Shown here in pieces: positions 1 to 11,343 of a stretch of DNA of 64,000 nt. Within the stretch, counting starts at the first letter, position 1. Each line of letters begins with the position of its first letter. The DNA is from Cristatella mucedo (lineage: Eukaryota; Bryozoa; Phylactolaemata; Cristatellidae), in contig WPIO01000053.1 in NCBI GenBank assembly GCA_009760855.2, forward strand, positions 2,055,001 to 2,119,000. Direction: 5' to 3'. Under the pieces are notes generated by a model. The model searched no databases. It saw only the letters and a list, made by a program, of their open reading frames with translations, and was not told the origin of the DNA. A program made the translations under genes and the position numbers.

Positions 1-660
1 TGGGACGACTGAAACGGCCGGCAAAGTAGAGCGTGATCCATGCGCTCACCTCGGGGAGGAACAAATCTCCCGGTACTGTTGCATGCACGATTGCGACCGT
101 TCATCCTTGGCTTTGCACCATAAATCCAGTCTTGCCTGCCTTACATTCGGTTAGACTGCCTTCGGTGTATGTTGGGTATCGTCCTGTAGCTTTCTTAGCT
201 GAGCGAACTCTCAGTGGCAGACTTCAGAAGCGCAGCGAGAGATTACTGAGTTATTGCAAATCGGTACAGAAAGTCTAATCCAATCGTTCATAAGATTCTC
301 CGATTCAGCTATCGTAGGAGGGAAAGCCGGTCGACATGCAGAGGCACGAAGATGGATGCGATGATTCATTCAGTCACCTTATATCTCAAGGGAATCTTGC
401 TTGCAGAAGTAGCCCACTAGAGATAGCAGTCGTTGGTGGCAGCAATAAACTCTCAAGTATAGGAAAATACGAAGAGGAATAATCAAAACGTAGGAAACAC
501 GACAGAGCTCTAATACGCAAGCCGTAAAGCTCTGAAAAATGCATGCGTCCTCGCAACGTGTTCCAGGGTGTATTTTTGCCCAACGGCATCCGAACAAGTA
601 GGACCACACTCCGCGAGATGGGTTATCGCTCTACCGACTCTTTTAGCCTCGACCATTAAA
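1..660. other. No gene recognised
   Basis: Mixed-composition DNA with only short open frames and no recognisable domain, repeat or splice-bounded exon. It ends at the long CT microsatellite. Confidence 0.4.
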
Positions 661-719
661 TCCTTTACCGGTAGGGAGCTTTACCATGAAGGGACCAAAA
701 CGTGAGCGACAGCTTTGCT

Positions 720-1258
<539 letters not shown>

Positions 1259-1659
1259 CTCTGTGGAGCTCTTCAGCCATCGAGCTCTTCTGTGTCGTTG
1301 TCATCCCCCCTATTTTGATCCTCGCGCTGTACTTGCTCGCAAAGTCCAGCATCTGTCGACGTGCAACCCCCCCCCCGTCTTCGACCCCCATGTCCTCCTC
1401 CTCATCGACGTCCTGCTCCTGCTCCTGTGCATTCAAAGCACAGCTGCTGACGCACGGGTGGGGACTGTTGGGAGACGGTGATACACGCGGCACGGTGCTT
1501 CGCACCTCTGACGCGTCGACGGTAAAGCGATTTTAAAAAACCAATGACGAAACCGCTATCGCGAAATCGCTATTGATAGACAGTTAGGGGAGCTAAGATC
1601 CGCGCTCGCTAGCTCGAGTATCGCGGAGCGGATAACTTAACAAACAGCCAGCAAAAAAT

Positions 1660-2008
1660 GTAATGTATCTCCGTCTGTAACTCCGCAACGCTACAGAGAC
1701 TATGTGGGTGTAACGCAGGAGAGTTTCGTGTAGCGCACTCACAGCCTAAGCGGCTTTCGATACGCATTTAGACTTCGTCTCACACAGCAAAAAGAAAGTT
1801 GGAAGCATAGCTGAGTCAGGAGAGTAGTTGAGATAGTGAGTAGCATGGAAGTAGCAGCTCAGGACCATGAAAAAGGATGAGCCATATTCGGCAACGAGGG
1901 AGTACTTGTCATTGCGTAAGAATCGTGGAAGCGCAGTCTAGGACCTGCAGGGCTAAAGCTTCTGCCGCCAACGGTCTTTAAGCCGAGGCATGGAACAGCA
2001 GCGTCGAC
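1660..2008 (-). mobile_element. LINE-Y 3' fragment, reverse orientation
   Basis: Read on the minus strand this matches the better preserved + copies near 8.2, 33.1 and 43.9 kb. It carries the terminal block (stop-proximal GCGCTA, 'cctgcgttacacccac', 'acagacggagatacat') and the upstream block encoding the LWNSLP-type C-terminus. It is truncated at its 5' side and diverged. No open frame survives. Confidence 0.75.
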
Positions 2009-2232
2009 CCTACCCCGGATGTAGCGCATAACGTAGCGTTAGACAGGCTGCTTAGGGATGGGGGGCGGCTGACGTCGGCGCTGGACTGGCGACCTTTCAC
2101 CCGACGAAGCGCTACGCCGACGTAACGCTACGTAGCCCTTTCGGCAGGCGATAGAAGGCGGGGTGGGCGGTGTCACTCATTCAGGAACACCCTAGAAAAT
2201 TCTGCAGCATGAGATATGCTGTAAATCTGCAC

Positions 2233-2421
2233 TTAAGCGGACTACAAATCAAAAGTCGGTCTCCACCCACTCCTGTTCTTGAATGCGGAGTATTTTCTCA
2301 CATCTGATATTCATTTAAGCGGAGTTCCAACTTCGTACAATTTTGCAGAGAAATCTGGGACGCAGAAATGCTATTCTTTTAAGCGGAGTACTCCTACATC
2401 CGATATTCGTATAAGCGGAGT
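2233..2421. repeat. Decayed short-period repeat with TTAAGCGGAGT core
   Basis: The core TTAAGCGGAGT or a close variant recurs at 2233, 2315, 2379 and 2411, with a shorter GCGGAGT at 2285. Core spacings are about 48, 34, 64 and 32 bp. Two copies are preceded by the same flank (catctgatattca and catccgatattcg). This looks like a worn satellite with a unit of about 32 bp. Confidence 0.5.
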
Positions 2422-2429
2422 CGACCGTT

Positions 2430-3150
2430 TACTAGTAAGACAGCTTGAACAGCATCAGAGCAGTGAGCCGCCACGTTGACATGCTTCATTCACAGTAAAA
2501 GTAAAAATGCCTAGAAATAGACGTATTTTTTTACAGGGTGCCATACGCATGTATTTGTATTTTTATTAATCCATCGTACCAGCTATTTGTACAGTACGGA
2601 AGGGCAAATAACCAAATGTAATGGCACAATCGTCCACTGAAATAGCGAACATTGCGTCAATTACATCCCTGGTCAATAATAGGGCAGCAGACAACTGCAT
2701 GTTACCTGCTGCCTGCTGCATACTATTGCGAAGAAGAATAAATGCAGGCTTCCGTAGCAGTATATCAGTTACCCGATACCGACAGCTTCAGCCGAGCTAC
2801 AGTTGTCACCTTATCGCCCGAGTCGTCTACCAGACTAACCGAGGTAAGTCCAGACTACTCCGTTACCGTCACACTCAGGTTCCTCCTACGTAGCATCCGC
2901 AGTCAGCACTACTCGTATTAGACCACGAGCAATCGGTAGATTTCCATTCAGATGCTGCTAACCTTTCCTTCAGGTTCGGATTGACTGCCGAACGGCACTC
3001 TCAATGAACGTGCGCCTCACTTCAGGCTCGCGTATGCGTCGAGATCGACAGGCTTCGGATACGAGTCTACCAACGGCCGCCGATTATGGCCGCAAGCACT
3101 GAGATTACTCAAGCGAACTGCTCTGGAGGGTTCCCGGCAACTATTCAACT
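2430..3150. other. No gene recognised
   Basis: AT-leaning sequence with only short open frames and no recognisable domain or repeat. Confidence 0.35.
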
Positions 3151-3154
3151 CAGG

Positions 3155-3320
3155 CCTGGGTCTCAGATCAGTAGGTAAGGTGCTCGCTCTCCGCGACCCG
3201 AGTCATGGGTTCGAATCCTGTGGTGGGCGATCCTTTATTGTTCACTGCAAGGGGTGGTGATAGCCGTTAAGACTCTTCTGCCACTATATAAATGAGCTGC
3301 TTAAATCAGCTAATCTGCAA
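3155..3320 (+). mobile_element. SINE-A copy
   Basis: The tRNA-like head has 'gtaggtaaggtgctcgc' (A-box region) and B box GGGTTCGAATCCTG. The SINE-A body follows (gcaaggggtggtgatagccg, gactcttctg, aatgagctgcttaaatcagct). The first bases are diverged. It is a pol III type retroposon, not a functional tRNA: the head has no closing acceptor stem. Confidence 0.85.
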
Positions 3321-3376
3321 CACTTCTGACACCCAATATTACAAACGCACTGTAACCGCCCCTGAAGTATTTTTTT

Positions 3377-3377
<1 letters not shown>

Positions 3378-3433
<56 letters not shown>

Positions 3434-3524
3434 CACGCACGCACACACACACACCCACACCCACGCATACACACACACACACACACCCACACATACACAC
3501 ACAAACACACACACACACACACAC
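3378..3524. repeat. Compound (CT)n(CA)n microsatellite
   Basis: A short CT run passes into about 130 bp of CA repeats with CG and CCA interruptions. Confidence 0.95.
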
Positions 3525-3767
3525 CGCGGTGCATGTAGCATGTTTCGAGGGCTTGCACACTCGTTAAAGAGACGGGCGATGCACGCAGGTGTCATGTTAA
3601 TAAAAGTAATAATAAACCTTTTGAATTGCACCGTAAGGGAAATAAATCTCTTTCTAGGCACTTTACATATGCTATGAAGGAAGCATGTAATAGTTAGTGA
3701 TAGCATGCACGGTGGTAGCACGAATAGTCACACAAAGGACAATTCAAGGAAATGCTGCGAGGAAAAA

Positions 3768-3932
3768 CAAAATACTAGCTGATTTAACAGCCTCTTTTGT
3801 ATAGCGACAGAAGAGCCTTTACGGCTATCACCACTACTTGCAGTGGCAATAAAGGATAGCCCACCGCAGGATTCGAACCCACGACTTCGGGGCCGAGGTC
3901 GTGAAAGCAACCACCTTACCTAGTGAGCTATG
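3768..3932 (-). mobile_element. SINE-A copy, reverse
   Basis: Well preserved on the minus strand: the A-box part (tagctcactaggtaagg), the region ctttcacgacctcgg, B box GTGGGTTCGAATCCTGC, and the body ending gctgttaaatcagctagtattt. It abuts a + strand SINE-B, so the two tRNA heads meet at about 3931. Confidence 0.9.
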
Positions 3933-4070
3933 GTTTGGTCCAGTGGTTAAGGTGCTCGCCCCGACCGAGGTCTGGCTGAGGTCGCGGGCTCGAGCCCTTA
4001 GGCATATGTGAAGCGCCTGAATAGAGATTAAGTTCCCTTGGGGCGCTATACAAATGAATTATATTTATTG
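3930..4070 (+). mobile_element. SINE-B copy
   Basis: The head tggtttggtccagtggttaa then ggtgctcgccccgacc is tRNA-like. The B box is ggGCTCGAGCCC. The 3' tail (gaagcgcctgaatagagatt, cccttggggcgctata, caaatgaatta) is the same block that ends LINE-X copies. The tail runs into ATTT repeats. Confidence 0.9.
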
Positions 4071-4179
4071 ATCATGGCTCACCAAAACCATTCTGTCAGA
4101 AGTATGGGTATTTGAACCCACGACTGGAGAACCAGACTGCGACCTGAACGCTGTGCCTTGGACCGCGCTCGGCCATTCT

Positions 4180-4600
4180 GACTTCAGAAACAGGTGGGTT
4201 TTAACATTTTTAAATTTCGCCAAGTCAGATGATGTTGTGACGTCATTAGGGCGTGAATTCCAGTCATTTGAACCGTACGAGCTAAAGTTACTGCCTCCAA
4301 AGGATTTTATGTTTAGTAGAGGCACAGCTAAAGAGCTTGAGTCAGAAGGAAAGGGTGTGTACGATGCTTAGCCTGATTAGGATGTAGATCTGATTAGGAT
4401 GTAGATCTGTAGGATAGGCTGGAGGAAGAAAATGAAGGGACCTTAAAGTGAGTGACAAAACTCCGAGGTCGATACGGTACTTCAGCGAGGAGGCAGTGCA
4501 TGTCGGTGAGATGTGGCGTAATGTGGCAACTGCGACGTTCACTACAGACGAGCCTTGCTGCCGAGATTAGCATCAATTGTAATTGCATTATTGCCCGGGC
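4180..4600 (-). mobile_element. LINE-X C-terminal fragment, reverse
   Basis: Read on the minus strand it corresponds to the last ~140 codons of the LINE-X reverse transcriptase ORF (the region with SAARLVC, CHITP, FKV, SFGGSNFSSY). Several stops and indels are present. It abuts the + strand LINE-X copy head to head at about 4600. Both cover the same ORF region, so they are independent insertions. Confidence 0.8.
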
Positions 4601-5860
4601 CAGAGTAAGTATGAGAAGATCAAATCAGATGGACAAAGATCATCTGAAGTACCTCTGAAATATGGAGTACCTCAGGGCTCAGTGCTAGGTCCGGTTCTTT
4701 TCCCGGTTTATACTCTGCCTCTTGCTGATGTGATTGCCAAGCACAATCTAGGCTTTCACTTCTATGCGGATGACACTCAGTTGTACCTTTGCTTTGATCC
4801 CTCCCAGCCTTCGAGCACCTCAAATTCTCTCAACTCACTAGCTGCATGCATTGATGACATCCGCACATGGATGGCAGCAAATTTTCTAAAACTTAACGAT
4901 GATAAAACTAACTTACTAGTTATGGGAAAACCCAGTGTGATCCAGAGATTGGAAAGGCTGACTCTCAAAATTGGCTCTGCCAGCATATCTCCTGTCGAAT
5001 CAGCTCGGAATCTAGGTGTCATATTCCAAAGCGACCTCTCGTTAGATGACCATATCAGCTCCACAGTCAAATCCGCCTATTTTCAGCTTCATAACATTGC
5101 TAAAATTCGGGCTTGTTTAGATAAAGATACCACGTCCAAGTTAGTTCATGCATTCGTGACATCCCGTCTCGACTTCTGCAACTCACTGCTTACTGGCCTA
5201 CCAGCATGTGCGATCAGGCGATTGCAGCTTGTGCAAAACTCTGCAGCTAGGCTTGTCTGTCGTGAGCGTCGCAGTTGCCACATTACTCCACTTCTCGCCG
5301 ACCTGCACTGGCTACCAGTCAAGCAACGGATTGACTTCAAGGTTTTGTCGCTCACTTTTAGGTCCCTTCATTCTATGGCTCCAGCCTATCTGTCAGATAT
5401 ACTACCCCATCAGGCCAAGCATCGTACCACCCGCTTCTCGGAATCCAACAGTCTAGAAATACCTCATACAAACCTTAAATCCTTTGGAGACCGTGCATTT
5501 AGTTCATATGCTCTCAAAGCCTGGAACTCCCTCCCGACCTGCGTCAAAACATCCCCTCACCTGACCACATTTAAAAGGAACCTAAAAACACACCTATTTA
5601 GGACAGCATTTAGTGGGTCCCTGTGATTCATCTTTGATGTGCTTATGCGTGCTGACACTGTGCATGCTGCCACTAACCACATTTGCATGCTGACCCTGTG
5701 CATGTCACCCCTAACCATATTATTCATCTCGTTTGTTTTTCAAGCATGATTTTACTTACCATTCAATTGCATTTCACTTTACAGCAAATGTAAAGCGCCT
5801 AGAGAGAGATTGAGTTCTTTGAGGGCGCTTTATCAAGTGAATTATTATTATTATTATTAG
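4600..5860 (+). mobile_element. LINE-X copy, 5'-truncated (CR1/L2-type non-LTR retrotransposon)
   Basis: The element begins inside the reverse transcriptase domain and keeps the C-terminal domain, a ~230-bp 3' UTR and the tail. The UTR has recurrent tgctgacactgtgcatgctg and gtgcatgtcacccctaacca blocks. The terminal block is gcaaatgtaaagcgcctaga, a gattgagttctttgagggcg variant, then tatcaagtgaatt and (ATT)n. There is no poly(A) tail, as expected for CR1/L2-type elements that end in short tandem repeats. Its last 280 bp are about 97% identical by eye to the copy at 60.6 kb, so it is relatively young. Confidence 0.92.
4604..5626 (+). CDS. Partial reverse transcriptase ORF of LINE-X (N-terminus missing)
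   Basis: This open frame of about 340 codons encodes the C-terminal half of a non-LTR retrotransposon polymerase, which copies element RNA at a nicked target site. Visible motifs are [14 protein letters not shown] (RT palm segment) about 20 residues in, then the catalytic FYADDTQLY, then FLKLNDDKT with NLGVIF further on. The C-terminal region follows ([49 protein letters not shown]) and ends at a TGA. The endonuclease domain and the first RT blocks are absent because of 5' truncation, so the copy cannot be autonomous. No stop or frameshift interrupts what is left. The assignment to the CR1/L2 side of the LINE tree rests on recalled motif style and the tail type, not on a tree. Confidence 0.85.
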   Translation, partial: SKYEKIKSDGQRSSEVPLKYGVPQGSVLGPVLFPVYTLPLADVIAKHNLGFHFYADDTQLYLCFDPSQPSSTSNSLNSLAACIDDIRTWMAANFLKLNDDKTNLLVMGKPSVIQRLERLTLKIGSASISPVESARNLGVIFQSDLSLDDHISSTVKSAYFQLHNIAKIRACLDKDTTSKLVHAFVTSRLDFCNSLLTGLPACAIRRLQLVQNSAARLVCRERRSCHITPLLADLHWLPVKQRIDFKVLSLTFRSLHSMAPAYLSDILPHQAKHRTTRFSESNSLEIPHTNLKSFGDRAFSSYALKAWNSLPTCVKTSPHLTTFKRNLKTHLFRTAFSGSL

Positions 5861-6055
5861 AAATGCAGAAGTTGAGATGGCATGTCACAAATGCATGGGT
5901 AAACTTGGTTTGGCGACTGCAGCAGAACACGGCAGCAATCATGAACCCCATACATTAATAATAAGTCAGTGCCTTCGACCTAGAGTGGTACATTCCAAAA
6001 CGTATATAAAAATACACGCATAGATGTGCATAGTCCCATCCGTATAATACGATAA

Positions 6056-6160
6056 TGGTAATAATAATAAATATGATAAAGCGCCCTCAGAGAACTCAAT
6101 CTCTTTCTAAGCGCTGACTTGCAATAAACCGATGTGAAATACAATTCACTGATATGGTAT
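6056..6160 (-). mobile_element. LINE-X 3' tail fragment, reverse
   Basis: The minus strand carries the terminal block (agcgcttagaaagagattga, gttctctgagggcgctttat) and short ATT repeats. Only the tail remains. Confidence 0.75.
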
Positions 6161-6373
6161 GCAATACACAATATAATGATATACTATACAATACGATATG
6201 GTATATATTATACAGGCATCATTTCGAATCACCTTCCATAGGGTCTCAACTTTAGATTATAGACACATCCGGTTCCTAATTGATAATTAATTGATTAATA
6301 AAATCCAAGATGCGCTTACAATCTCACGCACTGCAATAACCTGAACAATATTTGCCTGGGTTTTTCAGGTATG

Positions 6374-6376
<3 letters not shown>

Positions 6377-6413
<37 letters not shown>
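6377..6413. repeat. (AT)n microsatellite
   Basis: About 18 AT units directly before a SINE-A head. Confidence 0.95.
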
Positions 6414-6416
<3 letters not shown>

Positions 6417-6602
6417 AATGTTGGTGAGCCGTGATGGCACACTTGGTAAGGTGGTTGCTTTTCACGACCTCGGTCTTGACGTCGTGGCTTGAAATCCTGC
6501 GGTGGGCGATCCTTGATTGCCGCTGCAAGCGGTGGTGGTAGCCGTAAAGCCTCTTCCGTCGCTATACAAAAGAGGCTGTCAAATCAACTAGTGTTTTTTG
6601 AT
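6417..6602 (+). mobile_element. SINE-A copy
   Basis: Near full length: head ggtgagccgtgatggcacac with the ttggtaaggtggttgc A-box region, then cttttcacgacctcgg. The B box is weakened (ggcttgaaatcctgc). The body (gctgcaagcggtggtggtag, ggctgtcaaatcaactagtg) is complete. The TTC in the loop-like segment cttttcacg hints at a tRNA-Glu ancestor; this is inference. Confidence 0.9.
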
Positions 6603-6609
6603 GACTTGT

Positions 6610-7900
6610 CAAAACACCGGGTTTTTCTATCCACGCGCTCGCGTCAACGCAGATATTTCATTCATCAAAAACTCAAAAATCTAGGACAACGCCTGGACTG
6701 ACCGATGCTCACAATTGCAGGCGAGCTGTAGCCGCTCCTGCTCTCAATTCCTTTGGCTGGAAATACGGCCGTCTATACGACTCGCTGTAGTTGTTGCCGT
6801 CCACACGACTCGCTGTAGCTGTTGCCGTCTATATGACGCTGTAGTTCTTGCCGACGCGAGACGTATGCAGCCGAAGCCTGAGTGACTGCCCCCCCCCCGG
6901 TCCCGGGCTCGCACTGCATACGATGGCCTCAATCGTAAGTTATGCTCAATCATAATCTCGTTCGTACATAATCACCATAATCTCGCGGCTCGTGAGCCTC
7001 GGCCAATCGCGGCCATTTCATAAGCGGCTCCCAGCTATAATTCAGCGGCCAAACTCACGGTTCTTAATCGACGTTCAGCTGTCCGGCTCACGGTCCACAA
7101 TCGCGGGGCATGGTAACTGCCTCCTTTGACGACGTTCTGAGGTTGGAAAACGCGACGATACGCATGAGTCACGTAAGTCATTATTTTCTAAGAGAGCTTC
7201 TCTCTTAGAAAATAATGCGTTCTCTGCGTTGGCGACGGTCGCCCCTGACAGTCCAGGCGTAGCCATAACGTTGGTAGTAAAAAGTTAACACAAGCTGACG
7301 ACACGCAGCTTGGGATAGATGCGCACGGAAAGCTTCGTGGGCACTACGAACAGAGAATAATATTCAACGCCGAAGCGGCTTAGTTCATGCGGCTTTACGG
7401 CATTACAGGCGGGAGACCGCGTCGAATTAACTAGCCGCCGCTAAGCGGACCGAGCGGCGGCGCGAATCGCCTGATAAGTTGAATCCTCGGCTTTTCCGTC
7501 GGCTGCAGCGCGACTTCAGCGACCGAAGGCGGCGCTTCGAGCGGCGCAGCGAGCCTCGCTGCAGGCGAGCAGACCGAGCCCAAGCGCGAGAACTGACGCT
7601 GTGCCCTCGAGCGAAGCGCGTGCGTCAGCGGCGTTCGCGGACGCTGGTGCCCGCAGAGCGCCCGCGACTTTCTCGTTCAAATAGCGCCCCCAACGACAAG
7701 ATACCTTGCCGAAGGCGGCTGCGTATTTCGAATTTCCACACATCTCCGCAAGCAGCAGCGGGCAGCGTGAGTGCTTTCGCCGGCCGGCGGGGCTGCTGCT
7801 GCTGCATGCACTGGACGCCGAGCGGCATGAGAATGACCAAGGCCAAGGCCGTGCGATGCGTCGAAGCTCCCGGGGGGGGGGGCTGCTGAAGCGTTTGCCC
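6610..7900. other. No gene recognised; GC-rich right half
   Basis: From about 7.4 kb the sequence becomes CpG-rich and open frames appear on both strands, as expected by chance. No domain is recognisable. A perfect hairpin lies at 7180-7216. Confidence 0.35.
7180..7216. repeat. Perfect palindrome, 17-bp arms and 3-nt loop
   Basis: The arm attattttctaagagag at 7180-7196 is exactly mirrored at 7200-7216 across the loop ctt. No recognised repeat lies around it. Confidence 0.95.
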
Positions 7901-7904
7901 TTCG

Positions 7905-8072
7905 CGAAGTGACGCGCCCCGACTTGACTCTCGACGCCCCAGCCAAGACGCAGGTCGCGGGTTTGAGTCCTGCAGCTGGCAATCCTTTGTTGCCCAGTGC
8001 TGGCGGCGTTCGTAGTCATTCGGGACATTTAGAAAGCTTTATAAATGTGGCTGTTAAATCAGGTAACCTGTT
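7905..8072 (+). mobile_element. Diverged SINE-A copy
   Basis: B-box-like ggtcgcgggtttgagtcctg, then gcaatcctttgttgcc and a 3' end of aaatgtggctgttaaatcag match the SINE-A plan. The head and middle are strongly diverged. Confidence 0.5.
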
Positions 8073-8199
8073 GCCTTTTTGCTCACTTCGGCGGTGGCAG
8101 CGGCGCCCAGGCTACTCCGGTGGGAGGAAAAAGCGCACGACGCATGGCTGCGCAGACGACTCGAGATGTAGCCCAGTGCAAACTCGGCAGCATCTTCTT

Positions 8200-8658
8200 A
8201 GGACGTTTTGGCTTGGCTCCTTCGTACCTAGCTGAACTGCTGCATCAGTTTCAGCCTGTTCGCGCCCTCAGGTCCTGTGTGGACAATAAATTAGCTGTCC
8301 CATTCCTCCGATTAAAGACAGTTTGCGATAGAAGCTGTAGCTCTTCAGGTCCTAGACTGTGGAATTCGCTTCCACAATTCTTACGCAACGACAACTACTC
8401 TCCTACTGCCGACTATGGCTCATCCCTTTCAGCGGTCCTGAGCTGCTACTTCTATTCTACTCACTACCTCAACTGCTCTCCTGACTCTGCTATGCTTCCC
8501 ACTTTCTCTTTGTTGCGTGAGACGAAGTCTGTTGGCTACCGAATGCGTACCGAAAGCTGCTTAGGCTGTGAGTGCGCTATACAAAACTCTCCTGCGTAAC
8601 ACCCACGTGGTCTTAATGACTTTGTGGAGTTACTGACGGAGATACATTACATTACATT
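8200..8658 (+). mobile_element. LINE-Y copy, 5'-truncated
   Basis: It encodes the C-terminal piece of a LINE ORF (CVDNKLAVPFLRLKT, then GPRLWNSLPQFLR). A conserved non-coding 3' part follows (ctgactctgctatgcttccc, gtgagtgcgctatacaaaac, tcctgcgtaacaccc). It ends in gacggagatacattacatta with short ACATT repeats. Three other + copies (12.8, 33.1, 43.9 kb) begin within about 50 bp of the same point. Confidence 0.88.
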
Positions 8659-8659
8659 A

Positions 8660-9690
8660 CGTTTTCCGTCGCAGCGGCGGCTGTTCATGCCCGCACCTCG
8701 CTGCTCGCTGTCGCCTCCGCGCTCTATCGTCAAGCGCTGCCCGCCACCTTGCCGCCTTCGTTCAACGCCAGACGAGCGATTAATTGAAGCGAACGACGCC
8801 GCCACAGCTGCTGCTGGGTTCCGCCGCTTGTTCGCGGCCTCGCTGGCTGCTCGATTAGTCAGCGAGAGCTGCTAGCCCGACGTTCTCCTAAACAGCAGCG
8901 CCACTGCAAGTTTTCTCGTGCGCTTTTGCAGGCTGGTCGAAGCTTGATGGCATCGCATTTCATCGATTAAGCATGCGATACTTGCTTTTGCTCGCTCTCT
9001 CGACGGCGTCGCCGCCCCGCCGCCGCGTGGCTAATCCCACGACATCGATTCTCTCGCGACCAGTTGTAAGGCGCCCGAATACAGATTCAGTTCTGCTCCG
9101 GCGGAATACAAGCGATCTATGACTATTAATATCAACACTGCCATTACTATTAAGCCCTGATTATTGATTCCCTGTGGCTAGCAGTAAAGCGCCGGCACGC
9201 AGCTACAGTGCTCTTAAGGCATAAGCTGGCGCAGGATGCAGGCTCTGACCGAGTGGTCACTTGGAACGTGCCAGCCAATGAACTGTTTTGCCTTCATTCC
9301 GTAGTCGCGCTGCAGACCATTCTCTAACCACTCGAGCGAGGCCGGCGAAGTCCCGTCCGTAATGGCTGCCCGCTCGGCTATGCCGCGGCCACTCGATATC
9401 TATGGTGAGCAATCGCTTTTCGATCATTAATTTCGAAAAGCCGCTAGCATCGCTCGCAGCCCGGCCGACGGCAGCTCCAAAGCGAGCAGACACTGCTGCC
9501 GGCGCGAAATTAGCTCGGCGGCTAGCTAGCTAGCTCACGTACCGATGCCATGGTAGATACAACTAGTTCCAACAGCCGCAACTGCAGAGACGTGGTTAGC
9601 AATCACGCTATCAGGCCACCTTAGAACGCATTCACTACCATAAACCCTCAAATGAGTCGTCAAGCAGGAAGGATATTGTAACAATGATCA
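8660..9690. other. No gene recognised
   Basis: GC-rich, CpG-containing DNA without recognisable domains, apart from a worn LINE-X/SINE-B-type tail at 9063-9150. Confidence 0.35.
9063..9150 (+). mobile_element. Worn LINE-X/SINE-B-type 3' tail
   Basis: taaggcgcccgaatacagatt then a gttctgctccggcggaatac stretch matches the shared terminal block with about one change every five bases. An attaatatc end follows. Confidence 0.45.
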
Positions 9691-10440
9691 CTACTATATA
9701 TTGTATATTAGTATTCCCCTTGGAGAACTAAATCTCTGTTTAAGAACAACATAAGCTGAAAAGAAGGATTATACAGTATTCATTTGTAACGATGGTTGCA
9801 TGCCCAGCTTTAGCATAGAGAACCGCATGAAGAATTATTCACATGCTCGAAGCACATGCTTTAAGGAACGTCTGGGAATTCGGTCTCGCTTTATAAGCCG
9901 TCAGGTCTGAGAGCGTCGGCATCTAAGTCGTTAGTGACAAACTGAAGGTCTCCCAAATACTCGAGAACGGTTAGATGCACAGTTAATGGATTCAGCGGAG
10001 GCGGCAGTGCGAAGTACACGAAAAGTATTATACGGATAAACCGGAGTAAAGGAATGATGGGATCTAAAGGTGAGTGACGAGGCCTTGAAGTCGATTCACT
10101 GTTTCATGGCAAGCCTGCGAAGGACGGTGGGAAGTAGTGTAACGAGCGACGTTCGCGACAGACAAGGCTGGCTGCTGAGTTTTGCACCGCCTAAATAAAT
10201 AAATATAAATATAATTCATTTATTCAGCGCCCCAAGAGAACTTAATCTCTATTCAGGCACTTCACATATGCCTCGGGGCTCGAGCCCACGACCTCAGCCA
10301 GTCCTTGGTCGGGGCGAGCACCTTAACCGCTGGACCAAACCTGCTCGAGCCTTACGGCATAGAGCCGAAGGCCTGCACGAAGTGAATTACAGAAGTCGAG
10401 ACGGGATGTCGCATTGCATGGACTGAATTGGATGTAGTAT
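9690..10440 (-). mobile_element. Old LINE-X copy, reverse, interrupted by SINE-B
   Basis: The minus strand shows the tail near 9.7 kb, then worn C-terminal coding sequence up to about 10195 (gcaaaactcagcagccagcc on the minus strand). After the SINE-B insertion it continues from 10380 to 10440 with the segment equivalent to TSRLDFC. Many indels make it non-coding. Confidence 0.7.
10196..10356 (-). mobile_element. SINE-B copy nested in LINE-X, reverse
   Basis: On the minus strand: tggtccagcggttaaggtgc, ccccgaccaaggactggctg, B box gggctcgagccc, then the shared tail and A/T-rich TTTA repeats. It splits an older LINE-X copy of the same orientation. Confidence 0.9.
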
Positions 10441-10861
10441 CCCAGTCTCAGCAAGCCTGAATTTCTGTAATGTTATTTTGCAGGAGATGTGCGGCCTTGA
10501 CTATACGCCGATGCGGTCGTCGAGTGTAAGGTCAGCTCGTCGAGGCAAGGTCACCACGACGTGCCATCGTCGAGGTGACCTCGGAACAGGACTTCTAGAT
10601 TTCGTGCAGGTGCTATGGGAGATATACTGGCAGAGGAGATCGGTGACGAGTGAACTAATAATGTAAAGGCATCTGCTATGTGCCGACCACAGATGAGTAC
10701 TTGTACGCAGTGTTTGGCACCGGCTGCTACTGTCTTTGCAGGCAAGAAAGAATGCAGCAGAAACGGTGACGGGGCGGCGCCAGCAGCAGCAGCATCAGTG
10801 CAAATAACGGTATGAGGAATACATTACAACTAGTTAGGATGCGGTATCGGTATCTCGTGCC

Positions 10862-11078
10862 GCACTGGTTTGGCCCGGTTGTTAAGGTGCTCGCCTCGAC
10901 CAAGGTCACGGGGTCGAATGCAACCGATGACTAAGATCGTGGGCCCGAGCCCACTTAGTCATCTTAGTCATGGAATGACTAAGGACGGAATGTGTGAGGA
11001 TGGAATGTACGATGGAATGTTCGAGGCGCTGAGTAGAGTACCTTAAGTTCTCTTGGGGTGCAATACCAATGAATAATA
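10862..11078 (+). mobile_element. SINE-B copy with internal duplications
   Basis: Head actggtttggcccggttgtt with aaggtgctcgcctcgacc, then the usual B box and tail (gtaccttaagttctcttggg). Between B box and tail there are extra repeats of ttagtcat and of a gatggaatgt motif, which lengthen this copy by about 60 bp. Confidence 0.8.
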
Positions 11079-11300
11079 TGTAGATACATGTCTCTGCGTG
11101 GGCGATTTTTCGGAGCAGTTCTTAACAGATAGCGGGCAGAACTTTTGAGCTTTTTTGAGCTGATCATCATTTAGCTTTACCAACAGCGTCTCCCACGGAT
11201 CTCAGTCAAGTCGCTCGACCGTACGGGCTATCCAGTTTCTAATGCCGTCGCTGCGACAGAGCAGCAGCCCCGAGGCTGTGCAGAAACTGTCTCCCGCTGA

Positions 11301-11343
11301 GCAGTGCTCAGCGGGCGGCAGAGTGCCGCCCGCTGAGCACTGC
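11301..11343. repeat. Perfect palindrome, 20-bp arms and 3-nt loop
   Basis: Arm gcagtgctcagcgggcggca at 11301-11320 is exactly mirrored at 11324-11343 across gag. A second palindrome (ccgctgagca / tgctcagcgg) overlaps its left arm from 11294. Confidence 0.95.

Noticed and set aside
4180-5860. Twin-priming inversion of a single LINE insertion
   Set aside because: The inverted left piece covers the same C-terminal region as the right piece and is more diverged, so these are two insertions.
7479-8235. Frames of 100-170 codons on both strands
   Set aside because: GC-rich chance frames that run into a SINE-A.
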